Below the pieces are notes generated by a model. The model made no database searches. It had not been told where the DNA came from and saw only the letters and a list, made by a program, of their open reading frames with translations. A stretch of 64,000 bases of DNA. Origin: Phycisphaerae bacterium. Lineage in GTDB: Bacteria; Planctomycetota; Phycisphaerae; UBA1845. The stretch is from assembly GCA_013360585.1 (NCBI GenBank), contig JABWBH010000008.1, positions 47,960 to 111,959 of the forward strand, in the 5' to 3' direction. The number at the start of each line of letters is the position of its first letter. Position 1 is the first letter of the stretch. Below, piece after piece: positions 17,010 to 25,411 of the stretch. Made by a program: the position numbers and the translations under genes.

Positions 17010-17034
17010 CTTGACGTTGCGAAGCAAGGTCAAG
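17010..17034. repeat. Dispersed palindromic repeat, copy 1 (second copy at 51503-51522)
   Basis: CTTGAC-G-TTGC-GAA-GCAA-G-GTCAAG forms a near-perfect hairpin. The 20-mer CGTTGCGAAGCAAGGTCAAG (17015-17034) occurs again, identical and in the same orientation, at 51503-51522. Both copies are intergenic. Confidence 0.75.
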
Positions 17035-17086
17035 AATCAAGATGCGTTCTTATTCCCCGAGCCTCCGACCGCTTTGAGAGCACGTC

Positions 17087-19249
17087 CTAATGCTCCACGT
17101 CCGTCGGCGGCGGCGCCATCCGGCCCCCGTCTCCGCGTACGCCGTAAATGATCTCCACCTTCGCCCGCTCGGGATCGACCAGCGCGATGTACTTCTTCAG
17201 CCCCGGAAGCACCCCGTCCGTCGCCGCCAGCCACGCCTGAAGTTTTGCTACGTAAGGCTGTGCGGCGAACGCCTCCCGCTTCGCCGTGAACAATGTCGCA
17301 TCGCCCGTCGCCCGGCTGATCCGCTCCGCCGCCGCCCCTCGCGCCGCCTCGATCCGCTCATGCGCCCCGGCTTTCGCCCGGCTCACCGTGATCGACGCGC
17401 TGTCCAGCGCGAGATCGATCATGCTCATCTTCTGCTCCGCGCTGCTGGCCACCTCGCGGAACGCGGGGTGGACCGGCGAGGGCGCATGCACATCCACCAG
17501 CCGGACGTCCACGATGTCGATCCCCACTCCCCACCGCTCCAGCATCGGACCCAGCAACCGCCCGCGCAGCTCCGCCTCAAGCTCGTCCCGCTCGACCGTC
17601 AGCAGCGCATCAATGCCCCGCGTTGCCGCCGCCTCGCGCATCGCCGATTCCGCCGCGCCTCGCACCACCTGTTCCGCGTCTTCGACGCCGAACGCCCACG
17701 CCCGGAAGCCCGCCTCCCCTGCCGACATCCGGTAGTGAACGCTCCAGCGCAGGTCGATGATATCCGCGTTGGCAGTCACCACCCACGCCTCATCAAGAAA
17801 CTCATCCAGACTCGGGTCGACCTGCACCATCTCCGGCTGGTTGCTGCGGAATCCCAGCTCCACCCGGCGCACCAGGTCGGCGGATTCGACGCTCCGCCCG
17901 CCGAAAGGCCACGGCGCATGTGCGTAAACCCCGGGCTGGTCGATGTACGCGGTCGCACGTCCGAAGCGGAGGATTGCCGCTCGCTGCCCGGGTTCGACCG
18001 TGAACACGCCCGACCCGACGTATGCCGCCAGCGCCACCGCCGCCCCTGCAAACCCCACCCGCCTCACCGTCAGCGGCAACCCCGTCCGCCGTGCCACGGA
18101 AGCGACGACCCGCGTCGCAAGCCGCGTCCTCCGGAAGCTCGCCAGCGACAGAACGATGACCAGCGCCGCCGCGCCCGTCTTGACCCAGCTTCGTCCCTCT
18201 TCCGCGACCGACAACGTCAGCACCGGCATCGTGAACCAGCCCCGCGCCAACGCCGCGTCGAACGCCAGACCTCCCGCGAGACTCAGCACGAGGATGCACG
18301 CCAGGTAGAGGGCAACGCCCCGCCGACCCATCTCTCGCGCAATCACGAGCAGCCCGGCCATGTTGGTCGCCGGTCCCGCCAGCAGGAACACCAGCGCCGC
18401 TCCGGGACTGACGCCGCCAGCGATCATCCCCACCGCCATCGGTGTCGAGGCCGTCGCGCACACGTACATCGGGGTCGCCAGCAGCAGTATCCCCGCCATC
18501 GCGATGAACGACCCGCCCGCAAAACGATCAAGTCCGATCTTCGGCAGGAGCACCGCGATCAGTCCCCCGATCACCACCCCCGCCAGCAGGGACACAATCA
18601 GGTCATCAAAAAACTCGACAAACCCGAAGCGCAAAGCGCTCCGCGCGGACGCCCGCCAGCCTTGTGGAGCCTCCGTCGTCGTCGCGGGGGCGGCCTTGCC
18701 GTGGTCATGCCCGTGATCGTGATCACAACCCGCGCCGTGTACGTGGCCCGTCGCCGGTTCAGGGTCGGCGTCCGGCGAGCGGCTTTTCCTCTCCGCCTCT
18801 GACGGTCCGGCGCCGGGCATCGGCGGCGCGGTCCGGTCCGTCCAGGGTTGCAGGTAGTTGGCCAACAATCCGGTGACCAGCGCGGTGATCAGCGCCACCA
18901 CCGGACGCACCACCGCCATCACCGGCCCGAGCAGGGCGTTCGTCTGAAGAATCGACACCATGTCGACCTCGGGGACGGAGATGACGAAAGAGTAAACCGC
19001 TCCGGGCTTCGCCCCTTTGCGCCGAAGTGTCATCGCCACCGGCAGCACGCTGCATGAACACAGATCCAGCGGAACGCCCACCAGCGTCGCCCACAGCACC
19101 GAGCGGATGTTTCCCTTGCGAAGGCGGTCGGCCATCGCCGTCCAGCGCGAAAACAGGACGTGAAAGACCCCGGCCAGCGCGAACCCCGCCAGGAGGTAAA
19201 CGCTGGATTCGTAAAGCACCCACCAGATCGCGTCGATGACCGGCCGCAT
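17087..19249 (-). CDS. Fusion: predicted metal permease (YraQ/ArsP/SO_0444 family) + SPFH/HflK domain
   Basis: The N-terminal part (about residues 1-390) is a polytopic permease of the DUF318 type, with the family signature around LCSCSVLPVAMTLRRKGAKP and a second half containing YVCATASTPMAVGMIAGGVSPGAALVFLLAGPATN. A His/Asp/Cys-rich cytoplasmic loop (HVHGAGCDHDHGHDHG, about residues 168-183) should bind divalent metal. Family members export Cu/Zn or organoarsenicals. After a further membrane segment (VGFAGAAVALAAYVG) the protein continues as an HflK-like band-7 domain (GVFTVEPGQRAAILRFGRAT, then VELGFRSNQ, about residues 410-700) with a coiled coil, clearly related to the separate HflK downstream. 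The frame is continuous, with no frameshift at the joint. Start: ATG 19249, with TTG 19261 also possible; AAGGAG lies just upstream. hflC and hflK follow, so this looks like one envelope-protease/metal unit. Confidence 0.88.
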   Translation of the reverse strand: MRPVIDAIWWVLYESSVYLLAGFALAGVFHVLFSRWTAMADRLRKGNIRSVLWATLVGVPLDLCSCSVLPVAMTLRRKGAKPGAVYSFVISVPEVDMVSILQTNALLGPVMAVVRPVVALITALVTGLLANYLQPWTDRTAPPMPGAGPSEAERKSRSPDADPEPATGHVHGAGCDHDHGHDHGKAAPATTTEAPQGWRASARSALRFGFVEFFDDLIVSLLAGVVIGGLIAVLLPKIGLDRFAGGSFIAMAGILLLATPMYVCATASTPMAVGMIAGGVSPGAALVFLLAGPATNMAGLLVIAREMGRRGVALYLACILVLSLAGGLAFDAALARGWFTMPVLTLSVAEEGRSWVKTGAAALVIVLSLASFRRTRLATRVVASVARRTGLPLTVRRVGFAGAAVALAAYVGSGVFTVEPGQRAAILRFGRATAYIDQPGVYAHAPWPFGGRSVESADLVRRVELGFRSNQPEMVQVDPSLDEFLDEAWVVTANADIIDLRWSVHYRMSAGEAGFRAWAFGVEDAEQVVRGAAESAMREAAATRGIDALLTVERDELEAELRGRLLGPMLERWGVGIDIVDVRLVDVHAPSPVHPAFREVASSAEQKMSMIDLALDSASITVSRAKAGAHERIEAARGAAAERISRATGDATLFTAKREAFAAQPYVAKLQAWLAATDGVLPGLKKYIALVDPERAKVEIIYGVRGDGGRMAPPPTDVEH

Positions 19250-19353
19250 GACCCGCGTCAAGGCTCCTTGTGTTTTCCGGGCTCTGAATTCCAGAACGGA
19301 AAGCGGACCGGATTGATTCCGGTCTGCCGGTGCATCACCTTCCGACGGCGAGG

Positions 19354-19533
19354 TTAATCCTCGCTCCCGTCGGACGCCGCCTCATCCAGGTATTTCTGAA
19401 ACTCGCCCATCTTGTAGGAAAGGAAACAGAAGGCGTGATGCAGCGCGAGATACTCGAGATCCGTTTTGTCGGTCTCCGCGTCATGTCGCAATTCATTGAG
19501 TTTCGCCAGGATCGGCTCTGCCTTTATCCGCAT
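19354..19533 (-). CDS. Small acidic protein of 59 residues, unknown function
   Basis: From ATG 19533 the product reads MRIKAEPILAKLNELRHDAE..., then ALHHAFCFLSYKMGEFQKYL, and ends in an acidic tail DGSED. It is predicted helical throughout. The longer reading from 19677 adds Gly/Arg-rich sequence and is unlikely. A purine-rich GAGGGCGGGG lies about 10 nt upstream. It sits about 100 nt upstream of the permease-HflK fusion on the same strand and could lead that operon. I do not recognise a family. Confidence 0.6.
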   Translation of the reverse strand: MRIKAEPILAKLNELRHDAETDKTDLEYLALHHAFCFLSYKMGEFQKYLDEAASDGSED

Positions 19534-19772
19534 TGTCACGCCCCGCCCTCTTCCGAAACGCCGCCCGCACCACGGGATTGCGGCGCCCGTCACTTCCGGG
19601 GAGCCGCCGCCCGGCGCTTCCGTAAGACACGCCGTCGCCCCGCGCCGACCACGCTTCCCGCTTTCCGGACCGGTCACCCAATGTTCTGGATCGACCCGGC
19701 CCCGCGCATTCTCGCGCGTCCGGCCCGGTTGTCGAGAGTGGCAGGCCTGAATAACCGGATTCCGCCACGCGC

Positions 19773-19801
19773 TTGACGGTTTGCCCGACCACCGTTATGA
19801 A
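19773..19801 (+). promoter_or_regulatory. Promoter of tRNA-Asp
   Basis: TTGACG (19773-19778), 17-bp spacer, TATGAA (19796-19801). The expected start near 19808 lies about 58 nt before the mature tRNA. Confidence 0.6.
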
Positions 19802-19865
19802 AGCGTGCTCGGAAGGAACCGGAGGGTACGGATGGCGTCGACGACGCCCTCCCGCCACGGTCCCC

Positions 19866-19939
<74 letters not shown>

Positions 19940-20026
19940 TTCGGCTTTTTGCCGAAAAACACCGGTTCGGAGTCTTCCTCTGACTCCGACGCGCGTGTCC
20001 CCCCGAACGCCTGCAAGATCGTAAGC

Positions 20027-21625
20027 TCACTCGGTCGGCGACCGTTTCATGCGCCACGCCAGCACCGCCGACCCCAGGCAAAGCGCCGCCGCGAAGGCGA
20101 ACGCGGCGAAGTAGCTGCCGGTCCATCGCTGGGCCGCGTTGCCCAAGGCTACGCCGCTGACGCCGGCCAGACCGTAAGAGGTGAAGACCCAACCGTAGTT
20201 CGAGCCGATGTTGGCGGTTCCGAACTGATCGGCGGTGAGGGAGGGGAAGATCGCGAAGTTTCCGCCGAAGTGAAACCCGACCCAGCACGCCCCGATCGCC
20301 AGACCGAGCGGCGTCTTCAGACTGCAAAGCGTCAGCAGCATTGCCGCCTGAAGCGTGAACATGAGCACCAGCGCCCTGCGTCGGCCGACCCGGTCCGACG
20401 CCAACCCCCAGAACACCCGGCCCACGGCGTTGAACAGGGCGAGCCACGCGACTGCGGACGCCCCTCGCAGCAGCAGCGCCTCGCGCGACGCCGCATCCAG
20501 CGCCGCCCCGGATGCCAGCGCCGCGGCCTCGAGCTGCGCCCCCGCAAACGGCTTGAGAATCCCGATCACCATCAGACCCGCCAGCGCGGCGCTGAAGAAC
20601 ATCAGCCAGATGCGGCGGAACTCCTTCGATCGGATCGTTTCGCGCCAGGCGTAGTCGCGGGTCGGGGTCCGACCGTCCGCCCGCGACGCGGTTGGCGCGC
20701 CATCAGCGGCGGGTGGGTTGCTCAGGAGCAGCGCGCCGCCGCCGACCGCCAGGAGGCAGACCAGCGCATGAACCCTGAAGAAAGCGTCGATCCCGTAACG
20801 CTCAATGAAGCCCACGGCGCCGAACACCGATTCCTGGCTGAACACCCACGCTCCAAGTCCGAACCCCGCAACGGCGATGCCCGATACCAGGCCTTTATGA
20901 TGCGGAAACCACTTCACGAGCGTGGCGATCGGACAGACATAAGCGAACCCGACGCCTGCGCCGGCGATCAGCCCGATCGTCGCCCACAGCAGCAGAATCC
21001 GGTCTGCCGGTCCGTTCGACACGACGGAATTGCCCAGGACGACTCCGATTACGGCCAGGGCGACCACGATGCCCGAGGGAACGTAACGAACGATCGGGTA
21101 TCGCCGGGCGTCAACACGGGCAAGCAGCTTGTGCTGGAGCAGGAGGAGCAGCATCGCGAGCGCGCCGATCAGCACACCGTGACAGACGTAGTATGTCGCG
21201 CGGTGCTGCGCCAGCCCGGCGACGACGAATCCGGACGCCAGCAGCACGCCCCCGAGCATCGCCGTGAAGCGCGGTCCGCGCACGTCCTGCAATCGTCCGG
21301 CGAACACCATCGACGCGGCAAAGGACAACAGGCACAGCCCGAAGGCGTACTTCATCCGCCCCTGACGCTCGAGACGAAGACGCTGAGCGTCGATCGAGGG
21401 CGTTGCGCCTGGGACGACGGAGAGGGGCGGATTGCCCTGCTCTCCAGCACCGATGCTGGTTTCAGGCGGCGGCGTCGCAAACCACGTCCGCTCCAGCGGC
21501 TGCCAGAAGACGCTGTAGCCGTATACAGTGCCCAGAATGAGCTGAATGAGCACGGCGCCGATGAGCACCGTCGCGCGCCGATCGATCGATGCATTCTGCT
21601 CCCAGGGGATGGAAAGGGTTTGCAC
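20027..21625 (-). CDS. MFS transporter, OFA (oxalate/formate/lactate) family-like
   Basis: A 532-residue, 12-segment major facilitator protein. OFA-like marks are 'YGYSVFWQPLER' in the first segment, 'VKWFPHHKGLVSGIAVAGFGLGAWVF' (motif in the 5th-6th segments) and 'ADQFGTANIGSNYGWVFTSYGLAGV' near the end; 'GLASDRVGRRRAL' is the MFS loop motif. A larger than usual loop (about 50 residues) separates segments 1 and 2. Known members exchange oxalate for formate or carry lactate and other monocarboxylates; the substrate is not readable. GTG 21625 is the start because GGAGGAATCACC immediately precedes it, an excellent ribosome site. The upstream open frame is antisense to the kinase gene. It is divergent from the FGGY kinase. 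Confidence 0.88.
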   Translation of the reverse strand: MQTLSIPWEQNASIDRRATVLIGAVLIQLILGTVYGYSVFWQPLERTWFATPPPETSIGAGEQGNPPLSVVPGATPSIDAQRLRLERQGRMKYAFGLCLLSFAASMVFAGRLQDVRGPRFTAMLGGVLLASGFVVAGLAQHRATYYVCHGVLIGALAMLLLLLQHKLLARVDARRYPIVRYVPSGIVVALAVIGVVLGNSVVSNGPADRILLLWATIGLIAGAGVGFAYVCPIATLVKWFPHHKGLVSGIAVAGFGLGAWVFSQESVFGAVGFIERYGIDAFFRVHALVCLLAVGGGALLLSNPPAADGAPTASRADGRTPTRDYAWRETIRSKEFRRIWLMFFSAALAGLMVIGILKPFAGAQLEAAALASGAALDAASREALLLRGASAVAWLALFNAVGRVFWGLASDRVGRRRALVLMFTLQAAMLLTLCSLKTPLGLAIGACWVGFHFGGNFAIFPSLTADQFGTANIGSNYGWVFTSYGLAGVSGVALGNAAQRWTGSYFAAFAFAAALCLGSAVLAWRMKRSPTE

Positions 21626-21994
21626 GGTGATTCCTCCGCTCAGCAGGGCGCAGACGACCCACCGTCCACCGATCCTGCTTGTCTGACCGGGGTTTCCGAG
21701 AAAAAGAAGGAGCAATCGGCGTGCCGGGGAGGAGAACGTCCGGAAGACAGTCATCATCTGGCTGGCTCTGGTTGCCGGACGTATGCATCGAATTCCTTTG
21801 CAATCGTGGCGGGGAAAAGACGCGGGAGGACCCTGCGCGTGGCGTGGATGCTTCGTTACGGGTGCGGTTTGTCGGGGTGAAGGCGAGCGTCCTGACGGGC
21901 ACGGTTTGGCCTGCGGGAAGACGTGGAAGTATGCTACCGATCTCAGGTCCGGGAAGGTCGAAGGATCGCCGAAGGGGCGCGCGGAACCACGAAC

Positions 21995-23698
21995 ATGGCG
22001 CGGACGAGGCAACTGGTGATCGGGGTGGACGTCGGGACGGGGAGCGCCCGGGCCGCCGTGTATGACCTTTCCGGGAAGTGTCACGGACATGGCGAATCCG
22101 CGCTGCGGCTCTGGCGTCCGGCTGAGGATTTTGTCGAGCAGTCGTCGGAGGACATCTGGTCGGCGTGCGGAAAGGCGGTGCGCGCGGCCGTGAAGGCGTC
22201 GGGTGCGCGTCCGGAACGGATCGCCGGGATTGCATTTGACGCGACGTGCTCGCTGGTCTGCGTCGACGAACGCGGCCGCCCTGTGACGGTGTCTCCCGGC
22301 GGGCGGGCGGAGCAGAACGTCATCGTCTGGATGGACCACCGCGCGGTCGATCAGGCGCGGCGTATCAACGCGACGAAGCACAAGGTTCTGCGCTACGTGG
22401 GCGGCGGAGTCTCTCCGGAGATGCAGACGCCGAAGCTGCTTTGGCTGAAGGAGCGCCTTTCGAAGTCCTACCTCGCGGCGGCCCGATTTTTCGATCTTGC
22501 GGATTACCTGACGTGGCGGGCGACCGGCGAGGAGGTGCGGTCGTTGTGTACGACGGTGTGCAAGTGGACGTATCAGGGGCACCTGGGGGGCAGGCGGAAC
22601 GGTTCGGGAAGCGTGGGGCAGTGGGACGCGGGTTTTCTGCGGCAGATCGGGCTGGGCGATCTGGTGGAGGACGGTTTCGCGCGCATCGGGCGGCGCGTGC
22701 GTCCGATGGGGGAGCCGGTCGGCGAAGGACTGACGCCGACGGCGGCGAAGGAGCTGGGTCTTTCCGCGGGAACGGCGGTCGGCGTCGGGATCATCGACGC
22801 GCACGCCGGGGGCATCGGCGTTCTGGGGGCGGAACTGGACGGCGAGTTGTTCGACGAGCGATCGTGCCTGAACCGCCTGGCGCTGATCGGCGGGACGTCA
22901 AGCTGTCACATGGCGGTTTCGGCGAAGGCGAGGTATGTGGCGGGGGTCTGGGGTCCGTATTACTCGGCGATGATCCCGGGGTACTGGCTGACGGAAGGGG
23001 GGCAGTCGGCGACCGGAGCGTTGATCGATCAATGCGTGATGAGCCGGGTGGTGGGCGTGCGTCTGGCCGCGGAGGCGAAGCGGCGCGGACGGACGGTGTT
23101 CGAGGCGTTGAATGATCGGCTCGCGGCGATGGCGGGCTCGGAAGGGATCGGGCGGCTGACGCGGCGGCTTCATGTGCTGGGCGATCATCACGGGAACCGC
23201 TCGCCGCGCGCCAACCCGCTGGCGCGGGGCATGATCAGCGGGCTGACGCTGCGTGATGACGAAGACGGGCTTGCGCTGGAGTACCTCGCCACGATCCAGG
23301 CCGTCGCCTACGGAACGCGGCACATCATCGAGACTCTGAATGCAAAGGGGTATGCGATCCGGCGGCTGGCGGCGTGCGGAGGCGGGACGAAGAACCCTGT
23401 TTTTCTTCAGCAGCACGCGGATATTACCGGATGTCCGATCCACCTGCCGCGCGAAGCGGAGGCGGTGACGCTGGGGACGGCGGTGCTTGCGGCGGTGGCC
23501 GCCGGGGCGTTCGCAGACATCCCCGCGGGCATGAAGGCGATGACCGGCGTGGCGCGTACGATCCGGCCTGACGTGGGGGCGGGCGACTTTCACGGGCAAA
23601 AGTATCGCGTGTTCCAGCAGATGTACGCCGATCAGGTTCGCTACGATCGTCTGATGGGTGCCGCGTCCGTCTCGGATGCGCGGCGGCGCGGCGCGTAG
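21995..23698 (+). CDS. FGGY-family pentulose kinase (D-ribulokinase-like)
   Basis: The N-terminal phosphate-binding motif is IGVDVGTGSARAAVYD. 'WMDHRAVDQA', 'ISPEMQTPKLLWLKERL' (here VSPEMQ), 'GIIDAHAGGIGVLG', and the adenosine region 'LAACGGGTKNPVFLQQHADITG' with 'AVTLGTAVLAAVAAGAF' all fit FGGY kinases. The segment 'VWGPYYSAMIPGYWLTEGGQSATGALID' is characteristic of the ribulokinase-type FGGY subgroup. It is expected to phosphorylate a ketopentose such as D-ribulose using ATP. ATG 21995 (MARTRQLVIGVD) puts the first beta strand at the N-terminus; an in-frame GTG at 21923 adds 24 residues without family support. The neighbour MFS transporter is divergent and could supply a sugar or acid, but that link is weak. 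Confidence 0.92.
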   Translation: MARTRQLVIGVDVGTGSARAAVYDLSGKCHGHGESALRLWRPAEDFVEQSSEDIWSACGKAVRAAVKASGARPERIAGIAFDATCSLVCVDERGRPVTVSPGGRAEQNVIVWMDHRAVDQARRINATKHKVLRYVGGGVSPEMQTPKLLWLKERLSKSYLAAARFFDLADYLTWRATGEEVRSLCTTVCKWTYQGHLGGRRNGSGSVGQWDAGFLRQIGLGDLVEDGFARIGRRVRPMGEPVGEGLTPTAAKELGLSAGTAVGVGIIDAHAGGIGVLGAELDGELFDERSCLNRLALIGGTSSCHMAVSAKARYVAGVWGPYYSAMIPGYWLTEGGQSATGALIDQCVMSRVVGVRLAAEAKRRGRTVFEALNDRLAAMAGSEGIGRLTRRLHVLGDHHGNRSPRANPLARGMISGLTLRDDEDGLALEYLATIQAVAYGTRHIIETLNAKGYAIRRLAACGGGTKNPVFLQQHADITGCPIHLPREAEAVTLGTAVLAAVAAGAFADIPAGMKAMTGVARTIRPDVGAGDFHGQKYRVFQQMYADQVRYDRLMGAASVSDARRRGA

Positions 23699-24116
23699 GC
23701 GACCGGGCCGTCTCCCCAGGCGCCCCCGCCGATCGGCGTGAGTTTGCGGCGCGATTTTTCGGGATCCGGTCTTGCTGTGCGAGATGACCCACCCTTAGGG
23801 ATAAGTCAAGACTAACCGTCGCCTCCCGGGCATTTTCTTCTTGAATTTCGAGGCTTTACGAGTTAGCATCCTGGCTTCCAGAAGGAGGCCGCGATGGCCA
23901 TATCGCGGGAGGAGGCGGGTGTGCATGCCTTGAGGCGCGCGGGTCTACCGCACCGACGGCGGGCGGCAACAAGTTCCTCGAGGGCGTCGTTCAATGCGAC
24001 GTCGGGCGCTCTTTTTTCATTTACCCTTTTCGTGCGTCGTTTGCGCGGGTTGGCATTTCACCCGACGCGGTCGGCGCGTCATTTCTTTGTTCACGTCTTA
24101 AGAAGGAGGAAGCAAC
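23699..24116. other. Intergenic leader region before the secreted protein gene
   Basis: About 420 bases. A possible weak promoter TTGAAT (23841-23846), 17 bp, TAGCAT (23864-23869) lies here, which would give the gene at 24117 a leader of about 240 nt. A frame starting ATG 23894 has a strong AAGGAGG before it, but its product is Arg-rich and runs into the next gene in another frame. No known RNA family was recognised. A run of six T at 24013-24018 follows a GC-rich imperfect stem (23978-24012). Confidence 0.4.
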
Positions 24117-25154
24117 ATGAAGCGAACGTGGATGTGGGTTTTGCTGGCGGCGGGGCTGAGCATCGCCCCGGCGGCGCAGGCTCAGTTTGAGACGGGGTTC
24201 GAGGCGCCGACGTACACGGCGAACACGGACCTGAACGGGCAGGATCAGTTTTTCAATCCTGTGCCCGCGTCGAGCATTTCGTTCACGGTGAACCTGTACT
24301 CGGACAATCCCCTCGGGATTCCCGCGCCTCCGACGGGCGGCGGGGAGCAGTTCGCGATGGGGACGGGTCCGGCGGGCAATCCGCTGATTTTCGCGCGGTC
24401 GCAGCGGCCCGCGCCTTACGGCGACGGGACGGGGGTGTGGACGGTGGCGTATGACATCTACGTGACGTTCACGGGGACGCTGCCGTCGGCGCAAAACGTG
24501 GGCAGCTTCTCGACGCAGGATTTCGTGGTTCCCGGCGGAGACCGGACGTGCATCATGCTGACGACGTGGACGGATCCGAACACGGCGGCGACGTGGGACG
24601 CAGACATGGTGTGGTTCACGTCAGCGAACACGCAGGTTCAGGAGAAAATGCCGAACACGGGGTTCCAGAATCTGGCGATCAATCACTGGTACCGTCGGTG
24701 GATGACGACGGACCTGGATACGAACCAGGTGACCGAGGTGGGGATCACCGATCTGACGACGAACGTCAGCGTCGTGCATAACCCGACGGATCGCTACTTG
24801 TTCGGCGGTGCGGCGGGCGGTCCGCCGCCGCCGGACGGCTTCCGCCTGTTTGCGGGCGGCAGCGTCGCGGGGAACACGATGGCGTTCGACAACATCAGCA
24901 TCTCGCAGCCGGGAAGCGGCTGCCCGGATGACGGGTGCGGGCGGTTCAAGAACCTGGCGTGCAAAGGTCCGGACAAGTTCAAAGTGATCGCGAAGGGAAC
25001 GGGAACGCCGGACGCGACCATCGAACTCGTCCTCGACGGCGAGACGCAATGCGTTACCGTCAATGCCCGAGGGAAGTGGAAATACTCGATCAAGAACGCT
25101 CCGGGCGAGCACACGGCGACGGCGTGCGGCGACACGAAGACGTGTTCACACTGA
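24117..25154 (+). CDS. Secreted protein of unknown function with Cys-motif C-terminal domain
   Basis: Signal peptide MKRTWMWVLLAAGLSIAPAA, cleaved after AQA (about residue 22), and a clear ribosome site AAGAAGGAGG upstream. The body (about residues 25-265) looks like a concanavalin/laminin-G-type beta sandwich found on exported proteins ('ETGFEAPTYTANTDLNGQ', 'WTVAYDIYVTF', 'FDNISIS'), but no catalytic motif is seen. The last 75 residues, after the 'GCPDDGCGRFKN' joint, are a separate domain: CKGPDKFKVIAKGTG ... LDGETQCVTVNARGKWKYS ... TACGDTKTCSH. The same domain closes the proteins at 44632-45978 and 56350-56961. The gene ends in a strong terminator, so it is a single-gene unit. Confidence 0.75.
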   Translation: MKRTWMWVLLAAGLSIAPAAQAQFETGFEAPTYTANTDLNGQDQFFNPVPASSISFTVNLYSDNPLGIPAPPTGGGEQFAMGTGPAGNPLIFARSQRPAPYGDGTGVWTVAYDIYVTFTGTLPSAQNVGSFSTQDFVVPGGDRTCIMLTTWTDPNTAATWDADMVWFTSANTQVQEKMPNTGFQNLAINHWYRRWMTTDLDTNQVTEVGITDLTTNVSVVHNPTDRYLFGGAAGGPPPPDGFRLFAGGSVAGNTMAFDNISISQPGSGCPDDGCGRFKNLACKGPDKFKVIAKGTGTPDATIELVLDGETQCVTVNARGKWKYSIKNAPGEHTATACGDTKTCSH

Positions 25155-25203
25155 TGCTCAGGAGTTGAACGGCGCGTGATCGCGCCGGTGTTACTGAAGA
25201 CCT

Positions 25204-25249
25204 GAAGCCCGGCCGCGCAGGGATGACCTGGCGGCTGGGCTTCTTTTTT
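25204..25249 (+). terminator. Intrinsic terminator after the secreted protein gene
   Basis: GAAGCCCGGCCGC (25204-25216) pairs with GCGGCTGGGCTTC (25231-25243), 13 bp with one G-T, and six T residues follow (25244-25249). Confidence 0.93.
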
Positions 25250-25322
25250 GGGGCGGTAAACGGAGTTGACGGAGGAATCGTGCGAGCCGGAGACTTTGCT
25301 CGGCGAAGCACCCACCGTCGTT

Positions 25323-25350
25323 TTGACACTCCTTGCGTGATTCATATACT
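25323..25350 (+). promoter_or_regulatory. Sigma-70 promoter of lptD
   Basis: TTGACA (25323-25328, full match), 16-bp spacer, TATACT (25345-25350, 5 of 6). Transcription would start near 25357. Any lptD start codon upstream of this is therefore excluded, which supports GTG 25412. Confidence 0.75.
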
Positions 25351-25411
25351 CGCGGCGTCCCTGAGGGTCAGCGGGCGCGGAAACTGGTTCCCGAGCGCGA
25401 GGGTCTGCGGA

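Noticed and set aside
17090..18802. 570-codon plus-strand frame antisense to the permease-HflK fusion
   Set aside because: Arg/His/Pro-rich low-information translation. The minus-strand protein has clear membrane segments and the SPFH signature.
19940..19956. Intrinsic terminator after tRNA-Asp
   Set aside because: The stem TTCGGC/GCCGAA has its T residues in the loop and A residues after it, so it does not meet the usual form on either strand.
21626..22804. N-terminal extension of the OFA-type transporter frame (about 390 more codons)
   Set aside because: The region is the plus-strand FGGY kinase and its upstream DNA. The excellent GGAGG site places the transporter start at GTG 21625.
23894..24190. 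Plus-strand frame with a strong Shine-Dalgarno sequence before the secreted protein gene
   Set aside because: Its product is Arg/Ala-rich, has no motif, and overlaps the real gene start in another frame.
25223..25411. Earlier start codons for lptD
   Set aside because: They lie in the preceding terminator or upstream of the TTGACA/TATACT promoter start near 25357, so they cannot be on the mRNA.
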